From positions 75,469,873-75,533,872 of the forward strand of contig NW_022098076.1 in assembly GCF_002288925.2 (NCBI RefSeq): a DNA stretch of 64,000 nucleotides, in the 5' to 3' direction. Each line of letters begins with the position of its first letter. Within the stretch, counting starts at the first letter, position 1. The notes beneath the pieces were generated by a model. That model searched no databases, was not told where the DNA came from, and worked only from the letters and a program-made list of their open reading frames with translations. This DNA comes from Delphinapterus leucas. Its lineage: Eukaryota > Chordata > Mammalia > Artiodactyla > Monodontidae. The position numbers were made by a program, and so were the translations under genes. Shown one piece after another: positions 44,662 to 54,944 of this stretch.

Positions 44662-45019
44662 TGCTATGGACTGAACGTTTGTGTTCCCTCCAAATCCATA
44701 TGTTGAATTCCTGACCCCCAATGTAATGGTATTCAGAGATGGGCTCTTCGGGAAGTAACTAAGTTTAGATGAGGTCATGATGGGCTTAGTACTCTAATAA
44801 GAAAAGGATGAGACACGAGTGCTTCCTCTCACCACCATGTGAAGACATAGCAACAAGGTGGCCGTCTGCAAGCCAGGAAATGGACTCTCACCAAACACTG
44901 AATCTGCCAGCACCTTGATCGTGGACTTTTAGCCTCCAGAACTTTGAGAAATAAATGTCTGTTTTTTAAGCCACCCAGTCAAGAGTATTCTATTATAGCA
45001 GCCTGAACTGACTAAGACA
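44662..45019 (+). mobile_element. MLT1-like solo LTR (ERVL-MaLR) inserted in L2
   Basis: 358 bp from tgctatggactgaacg to ctgactaagaca. Features include 'ccaatgtaatggtattcagagatggg', 'tcaccaccatgtgaagacatagc', 'ctccagaactttgagaaataaatgtc' (polyadenylation region) and 'taagccacccagtc'. Flanks ctatg (44657-44661) and ctgtg (45020-45024) are a 5-bp TSD with one mismatch. No internal retroviral genes; an old solo LTR. Confidence 0.85.
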
Positions 45020-45024
45020 CTGTG

Positions 45025-45350
45025 ACAGGGAAGAGAAGGTAGAACAACTCCAATTTCAGACAGGAGCAGGTGTGGATGAGGGGTTGCCAGATGTCCAAGT
45101 GGTTGAGTAGACATCAGGGGTCATATGAGAGGTCTAGGCTAAAGATATGGATTCTGGGCCATACCCCTACAGGAGGAATGTACAGTCATAGCATGTATGA
45201 GGTGACCAGGGAGGTGGGGAAGGGTGAGAAGAGAAGAGCCTTAATGACACCAACATTTAAGGGAGCAGAGGCAGCTTTGCCCAACATGTTCGCAGTCACT
45301 AAGGTCCAGAGTGAGGAAGAGTCCAAAGATCACTGAGCCACCGGCAGGTA
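45025..45350 (-). repeat. L2 LINE, part 2
   Basis: 'gaagagaaggtagaacaactcc', 'gatatggattctgggccatacccc' and 'agaagagaagagccttaatgacaccaacatttaagggagcagaggc' resume reverse L2 3' text after the LTR. An 88-codon open frame here (45070-45336, plus strand) is antisense to the repeat and not a gene. Confidence 0.7.
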
Positions 45351-45409
45351 ACCTAAGTACATAATTCTGCCCCACAAGAACTTTAGCTTCTAGCCTAACA
45401 ACAATGGTA

Positions 45410-45417
45410 CCCTAAGG
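45410..45417. repeat. hAT TSD, left copy
   Basis: ccctaagg, identical to 45616-45623. Confidence 0.93.
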
Positions 45418-45615
45418 CAGCGGTCCCCAACTTTTTTGGCACCAGGGACCAGTTTCGTGAAAGACAATTTTTCCATGGTGGCGGTGGGGGAGGTTGGTTC
45501 AGGTGGTAATGCGACGGATGGGGAGCGACAGATGAAGCTTCAGTCACTCACCCGCTGCTCACCTCCTGCTGTGCAGACCGGTAGTGGTCTGCGGCCCAGA
45601 GGTTGGGGACCACTG
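45418..45615 (+). mobile_element. Non-autonomous hAT transposon with perfect 8-bp TSD
   Basis: 198 bp. The termini cagcggtccccaac and gttggggaccactg are near-perfect inverted repeats of hAT type, flanked by identical ccctaagg octamers. The interior, with 'gacaatttttccatgg' and 'gatgaagcttcagtcactcacccgctgctcacctcctgctgtg', is that of a common mammalian short hAT family; I do not assign the name. No ORF of its own. Confidence 0.92.
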
Positions 45616-45623
45616 CCCTAAGG
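45616..45623. repeat. hAT TSD, right copy
   Basis: Identical to 45410-45417. Confidence 0.93.
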
Positions 45624-45624
45624 A

Positions 45625-47335
45625 ACTGACATCTATGAAAAGGTCTGAGTTAGACCTGTGGTCTCCTGTATACGTCATGTGGATTTTAAATGCCCTGCAG
45701 CTATGAAGTACTACACTGATAACAATGTTCACTGATTCAGGCTAACTACTATTCTCCCCCGTCTTAAAAGTGGAGAGATTACATTCACAGAAATTACTTG
45801 GTTTGTCCCAGTGAAAATGGTAGAGACTGAAGTCATTCTGGGTCTTGTGATTTAGGCTTACTGCTCTAACCCTGTCCTTGTAAGTTACTATTTATTGCTC
45901 CTATATGTTTATGTTAGTTTATTATTTTCTGAACCTGTGGGTCCTCTCCATTAGAACCCATAAGAGAAAAAGAAAAAACCTTCAGCTGAAGACATGGAAA
46001 AATACAGCATGAGAGAATTTCTCAGAACCTTTCTTGAGACCTAAGATGCCCTTCTCTTGCCACCTTGGCCTGTCAGCTGTTGCTGAGTCCTGGAGAAAAT
46101 GGGGAGTCTGAAATGCAAGCTGTGTTTGTCCCTGCTTCTGCCTCGTGTTTTCTATTTCTTCTTCACACCATCATGATAATGAAAGGCGACTGGCTGCTTG
46201 GGTTTCCTTTCTCTCTGCCTCTGTCATTTCCATTTGCTGGGTCTCATGCCTTTTTAACATGAAGTTGTTGTGTTTGGGCTCTAATTTACCAGGGAGTGAT
46301 AAATTCCAAGAAAAACCTATTCTTATTGAATTATTTTCTGAATGTTATGCAAACATGTCTAAATTATGTGGCAGCCAATTCCACTCTAAGATCTGGTTTT
46401 GAATTCATGTTAATTCAAGTAGGAGAGAGAAAGAGAGAAACAAAAACCCAAAATGCTGAGATGCCATCTTTCATTCTCTAGGAGAATTCTTTTTTTAAGT
46501 CTACTGCTTTGATACAAGAGCTTAAGATCCCTTTCAGAACCCTGGGTAATCAAGGCCATGTTCCAGTCCTGGGTACTCATCATGGAATACTGAGGGGGAA
46601 AGCTTCCCACTTCAATTCTGTAGAAGATGAAGAGCTGAAACATGTTGACAGCTCATCACTGAATGTAGGATGAGGCTATGATTCCCTTTTTTGACAAGAA
46701 TCAAAGGACTTCTTTCAGTGAGTTCAGACATTAAATCTAAGCTGTCTTGTCCCAGGCAGCTTAAAAAAACAAGTAATAATGGCTATTTTCCACCCCTGTG
46801 CTCTACATCACAAACTCCAAGAACCAAGCTCTAATTACAAAAGAGACAATATATTTCTGATACCAGGGATGGATCTGTCCTTTTTCCATTTTCACATCTT
46901 CTAGCCAGAATCCCTCTTTTTTTATGGAACATTCTATTTCCCCAGGAGCCACCGATGACTCTTATCACCACCATTGGGGCACTTTTCTGAAACTGAATCC
47001 CAGATGGGAGAATGGACAGTCCTGAGGCAGAGTGCAGAGTCCTGAGCACATCATCTGAGCTCCAACTTCAGCCCATGCCTGAGCCAGGTCCACACCTGGG
47101 CTCAGTAAATAAACCAGTACAAATAAGAATCTCGACTACTGTGTGTTTCAAGTTTTAACATCTTCATCGGAAACATTTAAAAGCTCAGTATACTGAGCTT
47201 TTAAAACTATTCCATGGATGTCTGAAATCGCAGAAAACGTGTCCACCATACTCTTGCTCAGAATGCCATTATGTACACAAAAGATGATTATATAGAACAG
47301 AATTAGTGAAGAAGAGAGACAAATTCCGGAATTAA
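45625..47335. other. Mostly unique noncoding DNA with a perfect palindrome
   Basis: 45760-45880 may hold a weak reverse MIR ('aaaagtggagagattacattcacagaaattacttgg'). The rest is unrecognised. The palindrome at 47176-47205 has its own entry. No gene seen. Confidence 0.5.
47176..47205. repeat. Perfect 30-bp palindrome
   Basis: tttaaaagctcagta followed directly by its exact reverse complement tactgagcttttaaa, with no spacer. The next outer bases (A and A) do not pair, so the symmetry ends abruptly. Not part of a recognised repeat. Confidence 0.97.
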
Positions 47336-47339
47336 AACT

Positions 47340-47780
47340 CTATTGCAATGGCTCCAGTTGTCAAAGTATTCCGATCAAAACTCCACCTGGCTCTACCGGC
47401 TGCCCATCTACATTTTCAGCCTTATCCCTCAACACCCCTTCCCATTTTCTATCCCCTGGCCAGACCGAGCCCTGCACTTTTCTCCATGCATCCTCAGTAC
47501 TGTCATTCTAGGTCCCTACAATCAGGATCTCCTTTCTGTGGGATGCGCTTTCCATCCAGCCCCACCCCATATCTGTATACCCCACAATCCCACCCATCTG
47601 CAAAGTCTCACATAAGATCCAGCTTCTCCAAAAATCATCCCTCAACTTCCTGTCCCCGACACCACTTTTAAGGAACAACTCCTTCTATGAATCCCCAAAG
47701 CACTTTATTTGGACCTGACTTATGTTACTAGATTAAGTTCCCCTTATGCATCACCTGAGATTGTCCCCCACCCTCCATCC
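47340..47780 (+). repeat. L2 LINE 3' fragment
   Basis: Pyrimidine-rich text with 'aaaactccacctggctctaccggctgcc', 'gatgcgctttccatccagcccc', 'agtctcacataagatccagcttctcc', then 'ccccaaagcactttatttggacctg' matches the sense L2 3' region. Open frames of 90-107 codons here arise from the repeat. Confidence 0.7.
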
Positions 47781-47781
47781 C

Positions 47782-48452
47782 CGCTCCCCCCGCCGACACA
47801 CACACACACAACGCTCAGGTGCTTCATGGGCCCTTGTTGACCCAGCTGCCACTGAAGCAAGCAGCTCTGTGTGGTATTGGGTCAACTGCATATGAGTACA
47901 AAATGACAGTGACTTTTATCAGGTCCATGTTCTGAACCCCTTGCTTTCCATTTTGACATATCCTTGTCGCTTCTGAAGCATTAAACCCAGCGGGATATAC
48001 ATGAAGATTTGACCAATGGGAAACAGAAGCAAGTGAATAACTTCCGCATCTACCATGCACTTCCCTGAGACCCAATAGTTCACAGGTCTCTAGGAAGACA
48101 GTCCTATGAGACTGAGAAATTAGAGACACTTATTACCCAGTGGTGTCCAGCTCGGTAAACATTCCCTTGTAATTGTTACCCTTTCCTTCCCCATCCTCAT
48201 TCCTCCTTTCCTAGGTTCTCACTCTCTGGTAAAAAGGTAGCGTAATACTTTTTGTGGTTTCTGGTTCTGTTTTCTAGGGTACACAAACCTATCACTTTTT
48301 ACTTTATAATACAGTTCCTTATGCATATACCTTGGCCCTCCCTTACTTGATGACATAATCATTGTAGGTAGATTATATATTTTCCATCCACGTACTACAG
48401 TATCTCAGATAAGTGCCTGGAATAGTATTGGTGCTCAAGAAATGTCAGTGTT
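47782..48452. other. Unique noncoding DNA
   Basis: Starts with a C-rich and CA microsatellite run (47785-47812). Otherwise nothing recognised. Confidence 0.45.
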
Positions 48453-48845
48453 GTACTAAAGAGACATTTCTCCAAAGAAGACACACAGATGGCCAACGGG
48501 CAAATGAAAGGATGCTCAACATCGCTAATTATTAGAGAAATGCAAATCAACACTATCAATACACTGAGGTACCATCTCACACCAGTCAGATTGACCATCA
48601 TTAAAAAGTCTACAGATCATAAATTTTGGGGAGGGTGTGGAGAAAAAGGAACCCTCTTACACTGTTGGTGGGAATGTAAATTAGTTCAGCCATATGATCC
48701 AGTAATCCTGCTCCTGGGCATATATCTGGAGAAAACTCTAATTCAAAAAGATACACGCACCCCAATGTTCACAGCAACACTATTTACAGTAGCCAAGACA
48801 TGGAAGCAACCTAAGTGTTGATAGATGAATGGATAAAGAAGATAT

Positions 48846-48848
<3 letters not shown>

Positions 48849-48877
<29 letters not shown>

Positions 48878-48889
48878 CATACACACACA
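48849..48889. repeat. AT microsatellite inside L1
   Basis: About 15 TA dinucleotides followed by CATA/CACA units, in the middle of L1 ORF2 sequence. Confidence 0.95.
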
Positions 48890-49298
48890 ATGGGCTATTA
48901 CTCAACCATAAAAAGAATGAAATAATGAAATACTTCCATTTACAGCAACATAGCAACATGGATAGACCTAGAGATTATCATATTAAGTGAAGTAAGTCAG
49001 ACAAAGACAGATGTTATATGATATCACTTATATGTGGAATCTAAATAAATGAGACAAATGAACTTATTTACAAAACAGAAATAGCCTCACAGACATAGAA
49101 AACAGACTTATGGTTACCAAAGGGGATGAGGGGGCATAAATTAGGAGTTTGAGATTAACATATACATACTACTATATACAAAATAGATAAACAACAAAGA
49201 CCTACTGTAGAGCACAGGGAACTATATTCAATATCTTGTAACAACCTATAATGGAATAGAATCTGAAAAGTTATATATTATGTAATTTTATAATATAT

Positions 49299-49352
49299 AA
49301 GTGATTCAGTTCCATTATATATATGTATATATTTAATGGAACAGAATCACTT
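49299..49352. repeat. Near-perfect hairpin in L1 3' UTR
   Basis: Arms 49299-49317 and 49334-49352 are inverted copies over 19 bp with one mismatch, around a 16-base AT loop. In related L1 3' UTRs only one such arm ('aatggaa..gaatc..ctgaatcactttgc' region) is expected, so the other looks locally generated. Confidence 0.85.
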
Positions 49353-49791
49353 TGCCGTACACCTGAAATTAACACAATATTGTAAATTAACTATACTTCA
49401 ATTTTTTAAAATGGTTTAAAAAAAATGTCTGAGTTATGAATGACAACAGACTTCGGGAAATGTATTGTCAACAGAAACATGAAGACCCTGAATGGCACAC
49501 CCATTATGGAGGGATGTTTGTTCTTATATTATGACTTCTGTTCTCATGCCAATGACTCGTTAATACAAGCAAGGGCTGTTGGATGCACTGGAGCACATTT
49601 GATCAAGGAATATTTTCTTTCTTATCTCAGTAGAAGAGTGTGCCCAATGAGACAGAATACAGAAAATTAGATTCTTTATCTGGAAGATAAGGTAGCAAGG
49701 CACACAGGGAGAGCAACTGGAGTGACTTCCCTTAGTTTTGTGAATGTAAGGCCAGCAGGCACCCATGGCTTTGGGGAAAGAATGTAAAAAC

Positions 49792-49801
49792 AGTCTAATA
49801 C
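49792..49801. repeat. TSD of truncated L1, left copy
   Basis: agtctaatac, identical to 50083-50092. Confidence 0.85.
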
Positions 49802-50082
49802 TTTCTCACTTCCTCCCAATGAGTAGCACTGACATATATATGCTACCAAATGTAAAATAGATAGCTAGTGGGAAGCAGGTGCATAGCACAGGGAGATCAA
49901 CTCCGTGCTTTGTGACCACCTAGAGGGGTGGGATAGGGAGGGTGGGAGGGAGGCACAAGAGGGATGGGATATGGGGATATATGTATACGTATAGCTGATT
50001 CACTTTGTTATACAGCAGAAACTAACACAACATTGCAAAGCAATTATACTCCAATAAAGATGTTAAAAAAAAAAGAAAAAGA
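49802..50082 (+). mobile_element. 5'-truncated L1, 3' UTR only
   Basis: About 280 bp. 'gctaccaaatgtaaaatagatagctagtgggaagcaggtgcatagcacaggg' through 'gcaattatactccaataaagatgttaaaaaaaaaagaaaaag' is the sense version of the 3' UTR of the full-length L1 at 3200-3540. The 10-bp TSD agtctaatac flanks it. Confidence 0.93.
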
Positions 50083-50092
50083 TAGTCTAATA
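50083..50092. repeat. TSD of truncated L1, right copy
   Basis: Identical to 49792-49801. Confidence 0.85.
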
Positions 50093-50171
50093 CATTTCAC
50101 AGTATGTGCAGAGGAGAAAGGCAAATTCACAAAGGGCTGAAGAGCTTCTTGGGAGAGAGACCTTATTACAA

Positions 50172-50513
50172 CATATTATGGACTGAATGTTGTATGTCCC
50201 CCAAATTCATGTATTGAAATTCTAACCCCCAAAGTGATGGTATTAGGAGGTGGGGCTTTGGGGAAGTAATTAGATTATTAGGTGGTGCCATCATGAATGG
50301 GATTAGTGCCTTTAGAAGAGACACAGAGAGCTTCCTCTATCTCAGCTCTCCACCTGTGAGGATACAATGAAAAGACAGCCCTCATCAGACACTGGATCTG
50401 CCAGTGTCTTGATCTTGGACTTCTCTACCTCCAGAACTGCAAGAAATACATATCTGTTGTTTAAGCCACACGGACATGGTATTCTGTTATAATGGCCTGA
50501 ACAGACCAACACA
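50172..50513 (+). mobile_element. MLT1-like solo LTR (ERVL-MaLR)
   Basis: 'attatggactgaatgttgtatgtcccccaaattcatgtattgaaattctaaccccc' to 'ctgaacagaccaacaca' is the same LTR class as 44662-45019, about 340 bp. No convincing 5-bp TSD was found, and the first bases are mutated. Confidence 0.82.
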
Positions 50514-50514
50514 G

Positions 50515-52610
50515 AGCATCGGGAGGATTGGGATGGTCCCAACTAAGATCTTCTAGAATGAAAGGAGATCATAACCCCAAAAGACAGAATTCACCCTGAA
50601 TGAACTGGAAGCCCTTCTACCAACCCCTCCCCCAACACCACCACCACAATGACCTCACCACCTCGCATTGTGGATCATTGTGGCTAGAACCTGGGTGTCC
50701 ATGTGTGGCTTGAAATTACTGGCAGTGTTCATATCTGGGTCCACAAGGGTATGGCCACAGACTTAGTAGTCTGTATCAGGGAAACTTTTAACAAAAGCAC
50801 TCATGGAAGGAGCTGAAACAACATGCATCCACAATTGAACGGACTGTACACTCAAGTCCTCTCTCAGACCTGTATCTGGAAACAGGACTGTGCACTTTGG
50901 ACTATGTCCCTGGAGCTCTTGTATCTCAAGAGAGAAGTCTTCCTGCTAATGAGGACTCAACCAGTTAGTTGCAAATTAAAAGATGTGACCACATTCTTTA
51001 GGTGATGAAGTGGTTCCTCCTGGTCATTGCACGACTTGCTAAGCCATCTCCAAGAAGTACACTCTGTTGACCACAGCCTTTCTACTGTACCAGGTGTAGC
51101 TGTGTCTTGTTGGAAAGTGTGGCCCATGCAGAGAAAAACAAAACAGGAGATGGGCAGAGGAGAGGAGCTGAGTAACTGCACCTGTCAAAAAGTGAGGGTA
51201 ACAACAGTTAAGCACACATCAGCGGAAGTTCTGAGTTCTACGGAGAAAGACACCAGGGCAAACATGAGGAATTGTTTGTCCTCAATCTCCCCTGGAGAAG
51301 GTAGCATTGATCGTTTGGGCCTGGTGGCCTATATCACCTTCCAGCCAACACTGTTAAAAGTGCCTTCTAACACTTGGTGGTTAGCACGGGCATTTCACAA
51401 CCCCTGACCTGCTGCCTATCCTGCAGATAAAGGTAGCTCTAATTTTGCAAAATGCTATTTTTAAAACAACCAAATTGTTCCACATTGCCCTCACTGCAGC
51501 CCAGAGGAAGGAGCTGTTTGCCTCACCACGTCTTTGGCACCAAAGGACTTCACTGTGGATGTCATTTTTCTGCTGTCATACCATCCTGATTAAGATTAAT
51601 TATTCCAATTGAAGTGAGTCACTCAGAAAGGATGGGAAGGATAGAAGAGGGCGGTATGCTTTCATTTTTTCTACTTCCATGTTTGTTCTGAGTGATCCAG
51701 AAGAATACAGAAGTGAAGCAAAGGAATTTAAAGTGTGGAACATGTAATAAAGGGCATCAAGTGAAAAAGCTCTTATGGGCTCCGTGTTTATCTTCAGCTC
51801 AGTGACTTGCAGAAGAGCATGCGCTTGGCTGGTAAGCTTGGAGGATGTGACTGCTCCCTGCCAGCTGGAGCCTTGACCTGAACTCTCAAAAACCCAGCTG
51901 ACCTCATCCAGCCCCATCTACCCTAAATAACAAGGCTAGGACACCCTCCCCTCAACAGACTCACATACATATACCCAACCACCCTCCAGATGTATATATT
52001 GGAACCTCAAAAGCCCTTTCTGGGTGGAGGAGTCATATATAACCAAGGAAGAAACTGAATAAGAGCAAGAAAATATATAAGCTCTAAACTCAAGACTGCA
52101 CGAAGGTGAAATAAATATTATTTATAGAACATCTTTGACTTACTGGGCATTAGTGCAAAGGTTTACTCTTTCTGAATCACTTCTCCAAGGCTCAGACTTG
52201 CATATCCCCTCTGAATATGTTCCCCAGGCTCTAAGACCACACCCCACAACTTGTCTGCCAAGCACGTCAGGCTGCTTTGTTGGTAAAGTGGGCCTAGATG
52301 AAGCAGCTCAGGCTACTTGGGAGTATTTATAGAATATTTATAGAGATTGCATCCAAACCCACGATCACTACTCTCATTCCAAATAGAAAAGATCTATCAT
52401 CTATGCTTTTTCCTCCATCCTATTATCTTAACAAAAGGAGGAAAAGTTTGGCAATGAAGGAAATGTATGGCTTTGCCGATTTTGTGCATTCAGTAGGAAT
52501 CAAGTTGTCATGACCTGTTGGGAAGACAATTAGGCAGGGTGTCAAGAGACCAAAGCACACAGCATTCAGCCCAGAATATGGTACATTTGACATCTATTGG
52601 AAAACGAGTG
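50515..52610. other. Unique noncoding DNA
   Basis: No repeat or gene identified. Open frames up to 126 codons (51027-51407) have no recognisable domain. Confidence 0.5.
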
Positions 52611-52619
52611 AAGTAACTT

Positions 52620-52700
52620 GGGTATGAATTCCAGACCACCAACTAACAAGTTGTGTGACCTTAGAAAAATTACTTCTATTTTCTGGGCCTCAGAGATTAT
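52620..52700 (+). repeat. MIR fragment
   Basis: 'gaattccagaccaccaactaacaagttgtgtgaccttagaaaaattac' is sense MIR core. Confidence 0.7.
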
Positions 52701-52701
52701 C

Positions 52702-53060
52702 TAGTCCAACTTTCTCTGGTTTCAGGGGCTCTAACCTAGGGGATGGCATACCTGTTTTTGCCAAATCCAGGTTACTGGCGGATGACTCTGCAGCAACTCA
52801 CTACCCAAACAATTACTCATCTGAACTCCCTCTACCTCTCAGCCCCATAGATGCGACATGCCACACAATGATTGATGGTAAATCAAATACATTGCCTCTT
52901 TGGGAGGTTTGTGTGGCTACATCCTTAAGGTATAGAGAAGACACTTTTTATCCTCAAACAAGAAACCAAGGAATGTTATCATAATTCTGTCTGCCCCAGT
53001 ATTTGATATCTCCACCATAGTTATTCCTCTTACCCAACCGAGATGTATTCATTCTTAAAA
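52702..53060. other. Unique noncoding DNA
   Basis: Nothing recognised. Confidence 0.4.
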
Positions 53061-53065
53061 TCAAT

Positions 53066-53079
53066 CTCCCTCTCTCTCT

Positions 53080-53119
<40 letters not shown>

Positions 53120-53126
53120 TCTCTCT
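53066..53126 (+). repeat. CT polypyrimidine microsatellite
   Basis: About 60 bases of almost pure CT/TCTT units, followed by a few interrupted units. A polypurine-polypyrimidine mirror tract that could form triplex DNA. Confidence 0.96.
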
Positions 53127-53189
53127 GGCTCTTGTTCTCATTTTTTGTCTCAAACTCAAAAAATTAGAAGGATTTCCAATTTTTTAGAA

Positions 53190-53217
53190 TTATCCTTCTA
53201 AAAAATTAGAAGGATAA
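53190..53217. repeat. Perfect 12-bp hairpin
   Basis: ttatccttctaa at 53190-53201 and its exact reverse complement at 53206-53217, 4-base loop aaaa. A further copy of 'attagaaggat' lies just upstream at 53163-53173. Confidence 0.95.
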
Positions 53218-53218
53218 A

Positions 53219-53265
53219 TTTGTCCATTTATCTAACTCTTGGCCAGAGTTAGATAAATGGACAAA
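53219..53265. repeat. Perfect 21-bp hairpin
   Basis: Left arm 53219-53239 and right arm 53245-53265 are exact reverse complements around the 5-base loop tggcc. It begins one base after the previous hairpin ends. Confidence 0.97.
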
Positions 53266-53434
53266 ATTCAGGTAACATTTGGTCATTCAGAAGGTCGAGC
53301 CTAGATAACTTCAGTCCCCTATTTTCCCATGATGCTTGTCCTACGGATCCATCCTTTTCTTTCCTGAGTCTCAGACCTACTTAAGAACTAGAGAATATCA
53401 GACAAAAAAATCTCAAGATCCATTTCAGCCTCAG

Positions 53435-53540
53435 TCTCTTCCTCTTAGGGATGAGGCAGCTGAGATTCAGAGAGGTTAAAGTGACCTGTCAAAGTCACAA
53501 AGCCAGCATACCCCAGCCTTGTCTCCCAAACCCCCTCCTG
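53435..53540 (-). repeat. MIR fragment
   Basis: 'ggatgaggcagctgagattcagagaggttaaagtgacctgtcaaagtcacaaagcc' is reverse MIR. Confidence 0.8.
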
Positions 53541-53541
53541 T

Positions 53542-54795
53542 ATCTTTTCTACTACCCACAGGATTCACCCAGTCATCCCGGTTTCTGCAGGGCCTTGGGC
53601 TTCCATTTCCAGCTGAAACTATTTTGGCAATACTCTTTGCTAGTAACCAACTCAAGCTTCCCTGAAATGAAAAATCAGGAGGTTAACCTTAAGCACGCAA
53701 GATGGTCAAGGGATCCACAGAGAAATAAAGGGCCCAGGAGGGAGGCCGTTGTCACCCAAATGTTCCCCTAAAAGGCCAGTGCACACTGGGTATTTTACTT
53801 TGTGTTGCTTCTTTTTTGTTGAACTTCCCACTCATTTGTGCCCCAACTTAGTTTTGTGTGGGAAAGAGATGGTCAAGGATCTGGAAAGGCAGAGAAGATA
53901 TTTTATTGGTCAGAAATTGGCAAGGCCTTATATTCCTGCTTCATCAGTATGCATGACCTGTTGGTTGGAGATGAGTCTTCACCTTCTGGCTCCTTTTGGC
54001 CCCTGTAAATTCACGCTTTTTAATTTTTACAGAGCAGTTTATGGGCTACACAGAGGGGGAAGCTGGGGATCTGTTGTCAGGGGATGCATTGAGCAATGAA
54101 CCGTCTTCTCGGTGTTCTTTTTCTTCCTTCCCTCCGTGAGTCTTGTAAATGAACATTTAGACCCTCTGGGGAAGATGGGAAAGGCCTCTTTGGGGACAAG
54201 GCATGAAAAAGCAGAAGGGTCATGAAGAGGCCTTCAGGAAAATCTGAGACACTGGTCTGTCTCTAATCAACTTCGTTATTCAGGGAGCAGGAGAACATTT
54301 AGCAGATCATCTTCACAGCCCACTCTGAACTGTCCAACCTATGAGGGGAAGGGAAATGTGTGACCTGATGATTTAAGCCAGAACTTCTCAACATATTTAA
54401 CAGCTCACATTTTGAAAGGAGTGCTTTGGGAGGAATGTGGTGGGATCTAAAGAAGTATAAGTTAGAGAATTCTCTAAGTCTCTAGAGTTACTACCCAGGG
54501 TATCATACTCTACAAGTAACAACCCCCATAGCAGCCAGATAGTCACTTAGAGATGATAACTGATAGAGACCAGCAAAGATGTAACAGAGAACTGAAGTTG
54601 AACTTGAGAAAAATGTTGTATGTAGGCCAGTTTAGTAAGGGGCAGTGTAAGTTGCTAGGATTTTATTTATCAATAGAGCAAAGTTTGGGAAAAAGACTAG
54701 GAGTTTTTCTAAGTGTCCTCATCTTTTTGACCCAACGAGAAGGGCAGGTTAGAACAACTGAAGAGTCATCGTTGTCATTGTCATCATCACCATTT
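53542..54795. other. Unique noncoding DNA
   Basis: No gene or repeat recognised. Open frames of 106 and 116 codons at 53451-54099 have no recognisable product. Confidence 0.45.
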
Positions 54796-54799
54796 TCCT

Positions 54800-54940
54800 G
54801 CCTCTTACTGGACATTTATTAAAAGCTTTTTGGATGCCAAGTATCTTATAAGTGCTTTAATACATTATCATACATCATCTCTCTTGAGATAGGGCGTGAT
54901 TATCTGACTCTTACAGACCATGAGAATGGGAGGGGTCTCT
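54800..54940 (-). repeat. MIR fragment
   Basis: 'ggacatttattaaaagctttttggatgccaagtatcttataagtgctttaatacattatc' is reverse MIR 3' part. Confidence 0.65.
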
Positions 54941-54944
54941 CTCT

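Larger units (their letters stand above)
48455..49425 (+). mobile_element. 5'-truncated L1 (ORF2 end and 3' UTR)
   Basis: Starts 'actaaagagacatttctccaaagaag' within ORF2. Continues through 'ggtaccatctcacaccagtcag', the Cys-rich end ([11 protein letters not shown]), 'ctattactcaaccataaaaagaatgaaata', and the 3' UTR to an A-rich end at 49409-49429. A segment of about 60 bp of ORF2 is missing near 48690. An AT microsatellite (48849-48889) has expanded inside it. A possible decayed TSD is aaatgtc near 48440 and 49427. Confidence 0.93.
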
